Source: an uncultured Atopobiaceae bacterium
GTDB lineage: Bacteria > Actinomycetota > Coriobacteriia > Coriobacteriales > Atopobiaceae
Direction: 5' to 3'
DNA: 64,000 nucleotides
Assembly: GCA_944321515.1 (NCBI GenBank)
Contig: CALULO010000005.1
Span: forward strand, 62,001 to 126,000
Shown: positions 55,150 to 63,542 of the stretch, in pieces
Layout: each line of letters opens with the position of its first letter
Position numbering within the stretch: position 1 is the stretch's first letter
Made by a program: the position numbers and the translations under genes
The notes under the pieces: generated by a model
The model's database searches: none
The model's input: the letters and a program-made list of their open reading frames with translations, nothing else
What the model was told of the DNA's origin: nothing

Positions 55150-55191
55150 ACGGCCCGCAGCCGCCTTCGTGGCGGTTGCGGGCCGTTTTTT
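55150..55191 (+). terminator. Rho-independent terminator of the esterase-acyltransferase-kinase-transporter operon
   Basis: 16-bp stem (ACGGCCCGCAGCCGCC with one wobble in the second arm, TTCGT loop) followed by TTTTTT, 33 bp after the stop. Confidence 0.9.
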
Positions 55192-55257
55192 GTGGCGCGC
55201 TTGGGGAGGTGGCGGGGCGCACTGTTGTGGGAGTTGGGCGGGGTTGGGAGGAGGGTC

Positions 55258-55301
55258 TTCTCGCCAGGTTCTTCTCGCCTTCTAGCCGGGTCCTTCTCGC
55301 C
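55258..55301 (+). repeat. Three clustered TTCTCGCC octamers
   Basis: Copies at 55258, 55272 and 55294, each preceded by GTC or GTTC, immediately before cluster E. They are part of the dispersed family. Confidence 0.75.
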
Positions 55302-55355
55302 AAGTGCGCCCGCTGCTTAGGGGACACGCGCTTCTTTGGTGTACGCGCTCCTTAG

Positions 55356-55576
55356 GTGCACTCCCCAGGTGCACCCGTTTCCAAGGTGAGCTCGTCAAGT
55401 GCACGCACTTCTCGGGTGCGACAGTGTCTCATGCGCACGCGCTCCCCAGGTGCACTCGTCAAGTGCACCGGGCCGGGCGTCATTTTCGCTTCAAGTGCAC
55501 CCAAAACCGGCCGAAACACGTTAAGTGCACCCGCCCGTGAGTACACTTGGCGGGTGCACTTAGGAATCGGGTGCAC
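55356..55576. repeat. Cluster E: nine GTGCAC sites within 221 bp
   Basis: GTGCAC at 55356, 55369, 55399, 55450, 55463, 55495, 55525, 55554 and 55571, each in the wider context AAGTGCACCC or AGGTGCACTC. Two pairs form longer dyads: 55448-55469, and 14-bp perfect arms at 55522-55535 / 55549-55562. There is no reading frame with coding character. It lies between convergent genes, downstream of the AEC operon terminator. Confidence 0.85.
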
Positions 55577-55688
55577 TTTGGGCGGGGCTGCCGCGCTTTG
55601 GGGCGCGGGCGGCGAGAACGACGGCGGGCCCCGGTCGCACATGCGGCTGGAACCCGTCGGGTCGTGCAGACAGGAGGGCAGGAGGAAC

Positions 55689-56510
55689 CTACTTGGCCCA
55701 GTGGTCCTTCTCCTCGGCGTAGAGCGACGGGAGGATGCGCGCGAGGTTGGAGAACTCCTTGATGTTGTGGTGGAGCAGGCCGCTCACGATCGGCGCGGGA
55801 ATGGAGACGCCGTCGGGGATGCCCTTCTCGGCCTCGCCCTGCTCGTTGATGCGCCAGCCCATCCAGAAGCGCGAGCGCAGGACGCTGCCGCCCTCCGCCG
55901 GTCGTAGGAAGTGGGTCATCACGGCCGGCGAGTCGGGAATTGGGCCGGAGCCGAGCGTGAGGCCGTTGGCGCACACGATGGTGGAGCAGACGTCGGTGCC
56001 GATGAGCGACTCGTCGTAGCCCATCTCGCCGGGGCGCTTGAAGCTGATTTGCAGCAGGTCGGCGTGGCCGACGCCAGCGTCCTCCCAGACGTGGTGGACG
56101 CTGCCCCAGTGGCGCTCGCGGATGGTGAGCGTGTCGTCGAGGGCGCGCGCCGGGTCGTCGAGGTAGACGTCGTAGTGGTCCTCGTTGTCCCAAATCGCGT
56201 AGCGCAGGCGGTCGATGGGGTGCCAGGCGAACCACCAGTCGAACATCTCGGCGGTGACGCCGGGCATGAATGTGTCGTTTGCCGTGGCGGCGGTGCCGTC
56301 CTCAAGCAGCCACCAGCCGAACTCGCCGGGCAGCTCGCCGGGCTTGAAGAGGTCGGCGCGGTCCTGGACGCGCGTGCAGAGGTCGTTGTCGAACGGGCCC
56401 TCGTCGACGCGCGCGTGCTTGGCGGGGTCGCCCTGCTCGACGTCCTGCTCGTAGTACTTGAAGTAGCTCTTGACGCGGTCGGCGTCGGATACGGGAACCT
56501 TGTGTGCCAT
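55689..56510 (-). CDS. PhlG/phloretin hydrolase-like C-C bond hydrolase
   Basis: 273 residues from ATG 56510 (GAGAGGAG upstream). The motifs AEMFDWWFAWHPID, RYAIWDNEDHY and the late HHNIKEFSNL (HxxxE) agree with the DAPG-hydrolase family, in which two histidines and two glutamates bind zinc. Known members cleave 2,4-diacetylphloroglucinol or phloretin to phloroglucinol-type products. I do not know whether the substrate here is an acylphloroglucinol; the family is also found in bacteria without phenolic metabolism. Downstream of CocE-like and ACP genes on the same strand. Confidence 0.82.
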   Translation of the reverse strand: MAHKVPVSDADRVKSYFKYYEQDVEQGDPAKHARVDEGPFDNDLCTRVQDRADLFKPGELPGEFGWWLLEDGTAATANDTFMPGVTAEMFDWWFAWHPIDRLRYAIWDNEDHYDVYLDDPARALDDTLTIRERHWGSVHHVWEDAGVGHADLLQISFKRPGEMGYDESLIGTDVCSTIVCANGLTLGSGPIPDSPAVMTHFLRPAEGGSVLRSRFWMGWRINEQGEAEKGIPDGVSIPAPIVSGLLHHNIKEFSNLARILPSLYAEEKDHWAK

Positions 56511-56668
56511 GTCTCTCCTCTCTGGCGCCGGGCGAGGCGGCCGGCCTCGGCGGCGACCGTACGATACGCGTGTGGCCCCCTGCGGGGGCAGGGGGCCACG
56601 AGACGCGCGGGCGGGGACGCTCGCCCGCGCGACGTGATCAAGGCCGGGCGGCAAGGCCCTAGGAGACC

Positions 56669-58573
56669 CTAGCGGTGGATGTACTCGCCGGCCTGGTAGC
56701 GCGGCGGGACGACCGGGATCTCAATCCAGGACTCGTACTGGCCGCCGGTGTGGATGACGTGGGTGCCGTGGTTGTCGGTGTCCCACGCAAGCGGCTCGAA
56801 CCAGCCCTCGCGGATGTAGCGGCCCGCGATCTGGACGCGGAAGCGCTCGCCCTTGTGGTAGACGCGCGCCGTCGGGACGATGGCGATCTCCACGGGCACG
56901 ATCTCGCCCTCCGCGAGCTTCTTCTCCTCGGTGTTGGCGAGGACGGGGATGTGCTTCTTGGAGAGCTTCTCGTCAAGCGCGCGACGGGAGACACGGCACT
57001 TGCCCCAGGCGCCCGGGTGCGGCTCGTCGAGCGTGTACCACGGGATCCAGTTGCCGTCAGCATCGGCCTTCTGGATGTTGACGAACATGTCCATGTCGTC
57101 GTAGCCCTCGCAGGAGACGTAGAGGTGCAGGCTCATGTAGCCGGTGATCTCGGTGTCCTCGGGCAGCACGAACTCGAAGTCGACCTCGCCGGTGGCCGGG
57201 TCGTACTTGGCCTCGGCGGCCTGGGCGACGGGCTCGGTGGAGAGGGCGAAGGTTTCCTTGTTCTCGGTCTCGCAGGACTCCACGTGGGTGGAGGCGTCCA
57301 GGTAGAGCTTCTTGTACTGGGTGCGCTTGATCGGCCACGCCTTCTCGGGGCGCTTCTCCTGGTAGTCGACGTCGTAGGCGTCCATGATGTCCAGGCGCAC
57401 CTTCGGGGTCATCTCCCAGCCGTTGTGGATGCCCTTGAGGTAGCGGTCGTAGAAGCGCTTGAGGTCCTCGAGGTTGTCGGGGTTGTAGGTGTCAGGCCAC
57501 TCGAAGTCGCGGTGCGCGCGCATCCACTTGAGGTGGCTGCGGCAGCGACGCCAGGCGTTGAACGAGCCGGGCAGGTGGAAGTGGCTCCAGCCGGCGGTCT
57601 GGTAGACCGGGATGCGGACCTTGGAGAAGTCCGGGCGCTTGTCCTCCCAGTAGGGGTTCATGAACGGGTACATCTGCGCCATGGCGACCTGGTCGTCCAC
57701 GCCGTTGGGGCCCGTCACCTGCGCGGCGATGAACTTGTTGAAGGAGAGCGCCGGGACGCCGCCCTCGAAGAAGCTCTCGCGGTAGAGGTCGGTGGTGGAC
57801 TCCCAGGGCGCGATGCACTTGAGGTGGGGCGGCTGCTCCGCGGCGATGCCCCACTGGTGCATGGCCACGCCGGAGTTGCCGGACATGCCCACGTTGCCGT
57901 TGCACCACGGCTGCTGGGCGACCCACTCGACGAAGTCGTAGCCGTCCTCGCGGTCCTGGTGGGTGAACATGTGGACGTTGCCCTCGGAGTGGCCGGCGCC
58001 GCGCACGTCGACGTTGGCCACGGCGTAGCCCTGGTAGCACCAGTACAGCGGGTCGGGCGACTCGAACTTGGCGCACTTGGAGACGGTCTTGGGCGGCACG
58101 CCCATGATCTGCCACTCGCTCATGCCGTCGCCGGGGCGCTTGCCGAACCACGACCAGGAGACGATCACGGGGACCTTCTCGGTGGTGTCGGGACGGTAGA
58201 TGTCGCAGTAGATCTTGGTGCCGTCACGCATGACGACTTCCTGATCCTGGTCGCAGATGACGCCCGGCGCGGCCTCGTAGCTGCGCTGGTTGAACGGCGG
58301 GCAGAAGCCCTGGCCCATGCGCGCCATCGGGTCGTCGGACGCGGAGAGGTCGACCTCGGTCTGGTTGTCGTTGGGGCGACGGGCCACGCGGTAGGCGGCC
58401 ATCATCTCCTCGCCGCCGAAGGTCTCGCGACGCAGGTAGATGTAACCCTCGACGTCGGGGTCCCAGTAGATGGGGCAGTCGTCCTGGTCGTTCTCGCCGG
58501 ACATGTCGATCAAGTCGGAGAGCTTCTTGTCGGTGACCTTGACCCACTCCTCGGGAATGTGGGGCTCGAGCAT
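56669..58573 (-). CDS. CocE/NonD family hydrolase
   Basis: 634 residues from ATG 58573 (AAAGGAGG upstream). X-Pro dipeptidyl-peptidase S15-like alpha/beta hydrolase with YRPDTTEKVPVIVSWSW, NVDVRGAGHSEG, and the nucleophile elbow NVGMSGNSGVA. The catalytic His lies in the C-terminal jelly-roll domain segment NHGTHVIHTGGQYESW. Known members hydrolyse esters or amides (cocaine, nonactate, amino acid esters). Cytoplasmic by absence of a signal. Lies between the ACP and the PhlG-like gene. Confidence 0.88.
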   Translation of the reverse strand: MLEPHIPEEWVKVTDKKLSDLIDMSGENDQDDCPIYWDPDVEGYIYLRRETFGGEEMMAAYRVARRPNDNQTEVDLSASDDPMARMGQGFCPPFNQRSYEAAPGVICDQDQEVVMRDGTKIYCDIYRPDTTEKVPVIVSWSWFGKRPGDGMSEWQIMGVPPKTVSKCAKFESPDPLYWCYQGYAVANVDVRGAGHSEGNVHMFTHQDREDGYDFVEWVAQQPWCNGNVGMSGNSGVAMHQWGIAAEQPPHLKCIAPWESTTDLYRESFFEGGVPALSFNKFIAAQVTGPNGVDDQVAMAQMYPFMNPYWEDKRPDFSKVRIPVYQTAGWSHFHLPGSFNAWRRCRSHLKWMRAHRDFEWPDTYNPDNLEDLKRFYDRYLKGIHNGWEMTPKVRLDIMDAYDVDYQEKRPEKAWPIKRTQYKKLYLDASTHVESCETENKETFALSTEPVAQAAEAKYDPATGEVDFEFVLPEDTEITGYMSLHLYVSCEGYDDMDMFVNIQKADADGNWIPWYTLDEPHPGAWGKCRVSRRALDEKLSKKHIPVLANTEEKKLAEGEIVPVEIAIVPTARVYHKGERFRVQIAGRYIREGWFEPLAWDTDNHGTHVIHTGGQYESWIEIPVVPPRYQAGEYIHR

Positions 58574-58660
58574 GCAGTACCTCCTTTGCTAGACGTTGTG
58601 CCGTGGCCTCGCCACGGCTGGGTGCGCCGCCCGCCGGGGGCGGGGCGGCCTCAGGCTGCG

Positions 58661-58909
58661 CTACTCCTCCATGAGCTCCACGACGTAGTCCACGGCCTCG
58701 CCGAAGGTCTTCTTGCGACGGAACTTCATGTACGGGATCTCCACGTCGAACTCGTCCTCGAGGTACGTGGTGATCTGCGAGACCTGCACGGACTTGATGC
58801 CGAGGTCCTCGAAGACGGTGTCCTCGGTGAACTCCGACGCGTCCTTGCCAAAGAGCTGCGAGGCGCGCTTGCACAGAGCGTCGAACACTTCCTTGCGATC
58901 TTCGTCCAT
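58661..58909 (-). CDS. Free-standing acyl carrier protein
   Basis: 82 residues from ATG 58909 (GGAAAGGGG upstream). The phosphopantetheine attachment serine is in DLGIKSVQVSQI; the canonical DSL reads KSV, an unusual lysine before the serine. Acidic helices and EIPYMKFRRKKTFGEAVDYV follow as in ACP helix 3-4. No ketosynthase, malonyltransferase or adenylation domain is nearby, so it is not an obvious fatty acid or polyketide ACP. First gene of the CocE/PhlG operon; the AcpS gene lies divergently next to it. Confidence 0.88.
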   Translation of the reverse strand: MDEDRKEVFDALCKRASQLFGKDASEFTEDTVFEDLGIKSVQVSQITTYLEDEFDVEIPYMKFRRKKTFGEAVDYVVELMEE

Positions 58910-59234
58910 GACGGACCCCTTTCCTCTCCGGGCACCCGCGGGCGCCCGCGCTGCTGCCGCGGGCACGCCGCCCGCGAATGACCGTGAGTCGGGGCCGGCC
59001 GCGCGCGGGGCGCTGCGGCTCCAGCCTGGGGCTAGTGTCGGTCAAGGGAGGGCGCGCCCACAATGTAAGCGGCCCCAAAGACCAGGGTCCTTCTCGCCTG
59101 CTTTTTGTGCAGAAGTGCAAAAGCTGCCGAACGGTTGGAATGCGCCCGTAGACGACAGGAAGTAGCCCGTAGAATGCCCGTTAGCTACCTGCGATTAAGC
59201 CGGGGGTCGCCCGGCGGGAAGAAACGGGGGTTCG
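58910..59234. promoter_or_regulatory. Divergent promoter region of the ACP and AcpS operons
   Basis: The 325-bp gap has no gene. It contains one TTCTCGCC (59091) and the imperfect dyad TTTTGTGC-AGAA-GTGCAAAA at 59103-59122, similar to the dyad before the pucR-like gene, so both may be bound by the same regulator. No clear -35/-10 pair was seen for either direction. Confidence 0.45.
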
Positions 59235-59660
59235 ATGCTTTCGTGGAGTCTTAGGGCAATCGTACAGGACGTGGTGCTCGCCATCGTGATCAACACGAGC
59301 GCGACGCTTCTGGGGGGCGCGCCGCTCGAGTTTGTGACGTGGTACCCCTACACCTGCGCCGCCTTCGGCACCAACGTGCTCGTGCAGCTGATCCTGCCGG
59401 TGCCCGGCGTGGCCGCCGCGCTCACCCGCCCGCTCGAGGGGTCCGCCGCCCACCCCTACGTCTCCATCTTCCTGGAGAACCTGATGTACGTGACGTGCAT
59501 CTCGCTCATGATGGCGTTTCTCCAGACGCCGGCCGGCGGCGACGTCATCGCCACCTGGCTTCTGACCTACGTCCAGCTCATGCTCATCGGCTACGTGACG
59601 TCGCTCGTGATGTTCTGGTTCCTGCGGGCCAAGGACGCCCGCCTCGGGCGGGACGCGTGA
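59235..59660 (+). CDS. Small membrane protein similar in layout to the 47.2-kb one
   Basis: 141 residues, about four hydrophobic segments (IVQDVVLAIVINTSATLLG; TCAAFGTNVLVQLILPVPG; IFLENLMYVTCISLMMAFL; LLTYVQLMLIGYVTSLVMF). The placement of charged residues and the LILPVPG / LVIPVQK segment resembles the membrane protein of the redox operon, so the two may be distant homologues. Its TGA overlaps the AcpS GTG. Function unknown. Confidence 0.75.
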   Translation: MLSWSLRAIVQDVVLAIVINTSATLLGGAPLEFVTWYPYTCAAFGTNVLVQLILPVPGVAAALTRPLEGSAAHPYVSIFLENLMYVTCISLMMAFLQTPAGGDVIATWLLTYVQLMLIGYVTSLVMFWFLRAKDARLGRDA

Positions 59661-60205
59661 GCGGAGGGCCCGGACACACGGCCGCGGCGGTCGGCCGCGG
59701 CGAGAAGAACCTCGGGGCCGCCGGGGCCGCGCGCGGGGGCGCGGGGGCAGGCGGCGCCGGGCTCCGCCCCGTGCGGCGCGTGGGCTGCGACCTGCTGCGC
59801 TCGGAGCGCCTCTCTGCGCTGGCGGCGCGCGACGACTGCGCCGAGGACCCCTTCGTGCGCTCGTGCTTCTCGCCCGAGGAGCGCCGTGAGCTGGCCGGAC
59901 TCGCCGGGCCGGCGGCGCGCGGGCACTTCCTGGCGACAGGCTTTGCCCTCAAGGAGGCGGCCTACAAGTGCCTGCGTCTCGACGACGACGGCGTGGCCGC
60001 GCTCGAGGCCCGGCTCGGCCGGCGCGTGACCCTCGCCGACCTGCGTGTGGTGCGCACGCGCGACTGGCCGGAGCTCCTGGTGGCGTCCGACCTCGCCGGC
60101 GCGCTCGGCGTTAGCGCGTGCGACGTCTCGCTCTCCCACGACGAGGGGCTCGTGGTGGCCGTCGCGCAGATGGAGCTTGTCGGAAACGAGCGCCCGGGGG
60201 ACTGA
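59657..60205 (+). CDS. Holo-ACP synthase (4'-phosphopantetheinyl transferase, AcpS type)
   Basis: 182 residues from GTG 59657, overlapping the previous stop as GTGA. The AcpS motifs are VGCDLLRSERL, CFSPEERRELAG, HFLATGFALKEAAYKCL and VSLSHDEGLVVAVA; the Glu-Lys of LKEAAYK and the N-terminal Asp are the catalytic/Mg residues. The first 40 residues are Ala/Gly-rich and include the octamer-encoded GEKN, so the true start may be internal. A dedicated AcpS beside a dedicated ACP suggests the ACP is loaded for this island. Confidence 0.88.
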   Translation: MSGGPGHTAAAVGRGEKNLGAAGAARGGAGAGGAGLRPVRRVGCDLLRSERLSALAARDDCAEDPFVRSCFSPEERRELAGLAGPAARGHFLATGFALKEAAYKCLRLDDDGVAALEARLGRRVTLADLRVVRTRDWPELLVASDLAGALGVSACDVSLSHDEGLVVAVAQMELVGNERPGD

Positions 60206-60305
60206 CGCGCGCGGGGCCGGCGTCGTGCCGGCCAGGCCGGGGCGCCGCCCGGCACGACGCCCCCTCCGTCATGCGCGGCACCCGACCGACCCGTTCTTCT
60301 CGCCC

Positions 60306-61643
60306 CTACGCCAGCTCCACCGCGTCGGCCCCCTCGATCTTCAGGTCGGCGTCGTAGAAGGCCGAGAGAGCGCCGATGGCGAGCGCGGTGTCGCGCGCGC
60401 CGGCCGTCTCGTAGACGGAGTGCATGGCCAGCTGCGGGCAGCCCACGTCCACCGCGTGCACGCTCACCTGAGCGTTCGAGAGGTTGCCGAGCGTCGAGCC
60501 GCCCGCCACGTCCGAGCGGTTAGCGAAGGTCTGGTACGGCACGCCCGCGCGCTCGAGCACGGCCACGAGCACCGCGCGGCTGAAGGCGTCGGTGCAGTAG
60601 TGCTGGTTGGCCGCCTCCTTAATCACGATGCCGCCGTTCAGGCGGCATCGGTTGGCCGCGTCCATCTTCTCCGGGTGGCTCGGGTGGACGGCGTGCGCGT
60701 TGTCACAGCTCACGAGCATCGAGGCCGACACGGCGCGACGGTGCTGCTCGTCCGTCTTGCCCAGCGCGGCGCTCGTACGGGCCAGGGTGTCGGCCAGGAG
60801 CGTGGAGCGCGCTCCCTGCTTGGTGCCGGAGCCAACCTCCTCGTTGTCAAAGCAGGCGTAGACCGTGACGCAGCCCGGGTTCTCCGTGGCGAGGAACGCC
60901 TCGAGCGCGGCGTAGGCGCACTGCAGGTCGTCCAGGCGCGCCCCCGAGACGAACTCCCCGGCCCTGCCCCACACGCGCGGCTCCTCGTGAGCCACGAGGA
61001 AGAGGTCGCGCGCGAGGAGGTCGGCGGGGTCGCAGCCGGCCGCCTCGGCGACCATCGCGTCGAAGGCGCCCGTCTCGAGCGCGCCCGCCGAGAAGATCGG
61101 GCAGAGGTCGACGGCACGGTTGAGCTGGGGCGCGAGGCCGCTGCCGCGGTCGAGGTGGATAGCCACGCTCGGGATGAGGCAGACATCCTGACGGATGTCC
61201 ACGAGACGGCTCTCCACGCGCGAGCCAACGCGCACGAGCGCGCGCCCGGCCACGCCGAGCGGTCGGTCGAGCCAGGTGTGGTCGAGCATGCCGCCGTAGG
61301 CCTCAACGTCCAGGCGCAGGCTGCCGCCCTCGCCCGCAAGCTCGGGGACGGCCTTCACCTTGTAGGTGGGCGAGTCGCTGTGGGAGGCCGTCATCTGGAA
61401 GTGGTAGGTGTCGTCCGTCGCGCACGCGTCGGCGCCCACCTTCCAGGCCACGACGCTCGAGTTGTTGCGCACGGTGTAGTAGCGGCCGCCCGGCTGGACC
61501 TCCCAGGCGACGTGCTCGGGCAGGTAGGAGAAGCCGGCGGCGTCCAGGCGCTCCCGGATCTTCGAGGCGGCGTGGAAGGCGGTCGGGCAGGCTCGAAGGA
61601 ACTCCACGAGCCCGGCGGCCGCGTCCTTCTCGTTGGTAGGCAT
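60306..61643 (-). CDS. M18 family aminopeptidase
   Basis: 445 residues from ATG 61643 (GAGGAG upstream). The M18 metal-binding motifs are TASHSDSPTYKVK, CFDNEEVGSGTKQG and SCDNAHAVHPSHPEKMD, with GGILKE-like INGGIVIKEAANQHY near the end. The enzyme removes N-terminal acidic (Asp/Glu) residues from peptides in the cytoplasm. Length and motif order match bacterial aspartyl aminopeptidase homologues. Confidence 0.93.
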   Translation of the reverse strand: MPTNEKDAAAGLVEFLRACPTAFHAASKIRERLDAAGFSYLPEHVAWEVQPGGRYYTVRNNSSVVAWKVGADACATDDTYHFQMTASHSDSPTYKVKAVPELAGEGGSLRLDVEAYGGMLDHTWLDRPLGVAGRALVRVGSRVESRLVDIRQDVCLIPSVAIHLDRGSGLAPQLNRAVDLCPIFSAGALETGAFDAMVAEAAGCDPADLLARDLFLVAHEEPRVWGRAGEFVSGARLDDLQCAYAALEAFLATENPGCVTVYACFDNEEVGSGTKQGARSTLLADTLARTSAALGKTDEQHRRAVSASMLVSCDNAHAVHPSHPEKMDAANRCRLNGGIVIKEAANQHYCTDAFSRAVLVAVLERAGVPYQTFANRSDVAGGSTLGNLSNAQVSVHAVDVGCPQLAMHSVYETAGARDTALAIGALSAFYDADLKIEGADAVELA

Positions 61644-61820
61644 GAGGTCACTCCTCGGGTTGGCTGCAGTTTCGAAGAGACATGGTAAGCCAACGCCGGG
61701 CCGAGGGGACGCCTCACACGACCTCGGCAGAACATGCCGGACGTCACCCACGCGCCCGGGAGGCCCTGGGCACTCCCCTCCGCGCGGACCCCGGGCCTCA
61801 GCACTGCCCCGGGCGCGCCC

Positions 61821-62783
61821 CTACAGCATGTTGCGCGCCTTGAACTCCGCCTGGACCGTGGCCAGCATAAGCTCCACGTCGTCGAGGCCGAGGTGGCGCT
61901 CGGACTCCCCCTCCTTGAGCGTCCCGCGCCGCCGTGCCCAGCTCTCCAGCGAGGCGGGCCGCTGCTCGTGCGGGAGGATGCGCGTCTCGGGGTCGACGCG
62001 CCGGCAGATGTCGCGCGTGTCGATGGGCACCACGCGACCGGCCTTGCGCGCCTCGGCGTAGCCGTCGATGTGCAGCATGAACCACGAGTCCTCGAAGGCG
62101 GCGTTGTGCGCCATGAAGGGATACGCGGAGAGCGCCGCGAGGATGGCCGCCTGGGCCTGCTTGTCCTCGCGGAACGGCGGCCGGCCCTCAACGTCGGACC
62201 ACTGGATCTTGTGGATGTCCGCCAGGGGCACGCCCTTCTCGGCGTACATCTGGGGCAGGCCGAAGTAGGCGGCAAACGGGTCGTGCGGCTTGGCGCCGGG
62301 CCCCACGGTCATGAACTCCAGGCCCACGTTGATGATGTAGCCGCGCGCCGGGTCGCGGTCCGTGGTCTCGATGTCGATGCCCACGACCATCCCGGAGACC
62401 GGCGCGTCCACCCACGCGACGCCCAGGTCGCGCGCGTCGGGCCCGGCCAGCGACATGACCTGCGCGTCAGAGCGGTGCTGCAGCACCGCCACCGCGTGGA
62501 CGAGGTCGGAGGTAGAGAGGCCGCGCGCCAGGCTCGACGGGGAGAGGTCGCGCAGCTTCTCGATGCCAAAGCGGTCGCAGACGTCGCGGTTGCGGTCCGC
62601 CAGCGACGTCACCAGGTCGAACGAGAAGGGCTCCTTGCCCGCCGGGGCCTCGCGCCACGCGGACATGAGCACGCCGAGCGCCTCCTCGTTCTTGGCGCGT
62701 TCCGCGGAAAGCGACGCGTCGTCGGTGAGGAACCCGGGGAAGACGAAGGCGTTCGCGCACTCTATGGCTTGGCTGAGGTCCAC
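61821..62783 (-). CDS. DnaQ-like 3'-5' exonuclease domain protein
   Basis: 320 residues starting at GTG 62783, with GGGGAG just before it. The first 130 residues are a helical domain I do not recognise. The exonuclease begins with MVVGIDIETTDRD (Asp, Glu), then AHNAAFEDSWF (Asp), and ends with SERHLGLDDVEL (His, Asp): the DEDDh pattern. DNA or RNA substrate cannot be told. It sits just downstream of the nitroreductase terminator. Confidence 0.85.
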   Translation of the reverse strand: MDLSQAIECANAFVFPGFLTDDASLSAERAKNEEALGVLMSAWREAPAGKEPFSFDLVTSLADRNRDVCDRFGIEKLRDLSPSSLARGLSTSDLVHAVAVLQHRSDAQVMSLAGPDARDLGVAWVDAPVSGMVVGIDIETTDRDPARGYIINVGLEFMTVGPGAKPHDPFAAYFGLPQMYAEKGVPLADIHKIQWSDVEGRPPFREDKQAQAAILAALSAYPFMAHNAAFEDSWFMLHIDGYAEARKAGRVVPIDTRDICRRVDPETRILPHEQRPASLESWARRRGTLKEGESERHLGLDDVELMLATVQAEFKARNML

Positions 62784-62809
62784 TGCTCCCCGCTCTCATC
62801 CGTCGCGTG

Positions 62810-62842
62810 AAAAAGGGTCGCCGGGCGAGTGCCCGACGACCC
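62810..62842 (-). terminator. Rho-independent terminator of the nitroreductase gene
   Basis: 12-bp stem (GGGTCGTCGGGC / GCCCGGCGACCC in minus-strand sense, one wobble pair) with a four-base loop and then TTTTT. Confidence 0.88.
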
Positions 62843-62875
62843 TCTAGGCTAGCACGACGCACGACGGCGGACGTG

Positions 62876-63409
62876 CTACTTGGCGTAAAACACGCGGCCC
62901 TCACGGCGCGGCTTGGGCTCCGGGACCTCGGCGGCAAAGCCCAGGATGCAGTGGCCAATGCCCTCGTAGTCGCCCTCCACGCCCAGCTCGGCGAGGATGG
63001 CCTTGCCCTCCGGCGTGTCAAACTCCTCGCGCGCACGGTGGATCCAGCAGCTGCCCAGCCCGAGCGCGTGCGCGGCGAGCATGAGGTTGCCCATCACGAG
63101 GCTGCCGTCGTACACGCGGTTGCGCTCCTCGCGCGGCGCCAGCACCACGAGCACCACCGGAGCGCCGTAGAACGGGTCGGTGCCCGGCGCCGCCCCCATG
63201 ACCTCGGCGTTCATGCGGGACAGACGGTCTCGCAGCTCACGGTTGGTCACGGCCACGACGATGGGGCCCTGACGGTTCATGCCGCTCGCTGCCCAGAGGC
63301 CCGCCTCGACGACCTGGTCTATCTGCTCGTCTGACGGCATCTCGTCGGTGTAGGCACGGCAGCTGCGGCGCTCCTCCATGGCCTCGATGATCTTGTTCGT
63401 GGCACCCAT
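62876..63409 (-). CDS. Nitroreductase family flavoprotein
   Basis: 177 residues from ATG 63409 (AGGAGG upstream). FMN-binding ERRSCRAYTDEMP near the start, VVEAGLWAASGMNRQGP, and GLGSCWIHRA plus the C-terminal GHCILGFAAEVPEPKPRR are those of NfsA/RdxA-like NAD(P)H nitroreductases of the small type. The physiological substrate may be a quinone or flavin. Monocistronic with its own terminator. Confidence 0.92.
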   Translation of the reverse strand: MGATNKIIEAMEERRSCRAYTDEMPSDEQIDQVVEAGLWAASGMNRQGPIVVAVTNRELRDRLSRMNAEVMGAAPGTDPFYGAPVVLVVLAPREERNRVYDGSLVMGNLMLAAHALGLGSCWIHRAREEFDTPEGKAILAELGVEGDYEGIGHCILGFAAEVPEPKPRREGRVFYAK

Positions 63410-63542
63410 AGCAACCTCCTCGTCTTGCGTTCTCCTTGCGTTCGTTATACCCCAAAGCAGGAGATGTCCGCAGGGGCGCCCGGCGAAAGGGTCCACGCCC
63501 GCCGCCGGGCCGCCCGGCCGGCGACGGGAGGACGCAAACGGC

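Noticed and set aside
55356..55576. Iteron-type replication origin
   Set aside because: Irregular spacing and mixed orientation, no rep gene, no DnaA boxes, chromosomal context between operons.
56669..58573. X-Pro dipeptidyl peptidase
   Set aside because: The S15 fold is present, but N-terminus, length and neighbours fit CocE/NonD-type ester or amide hydrolases better.
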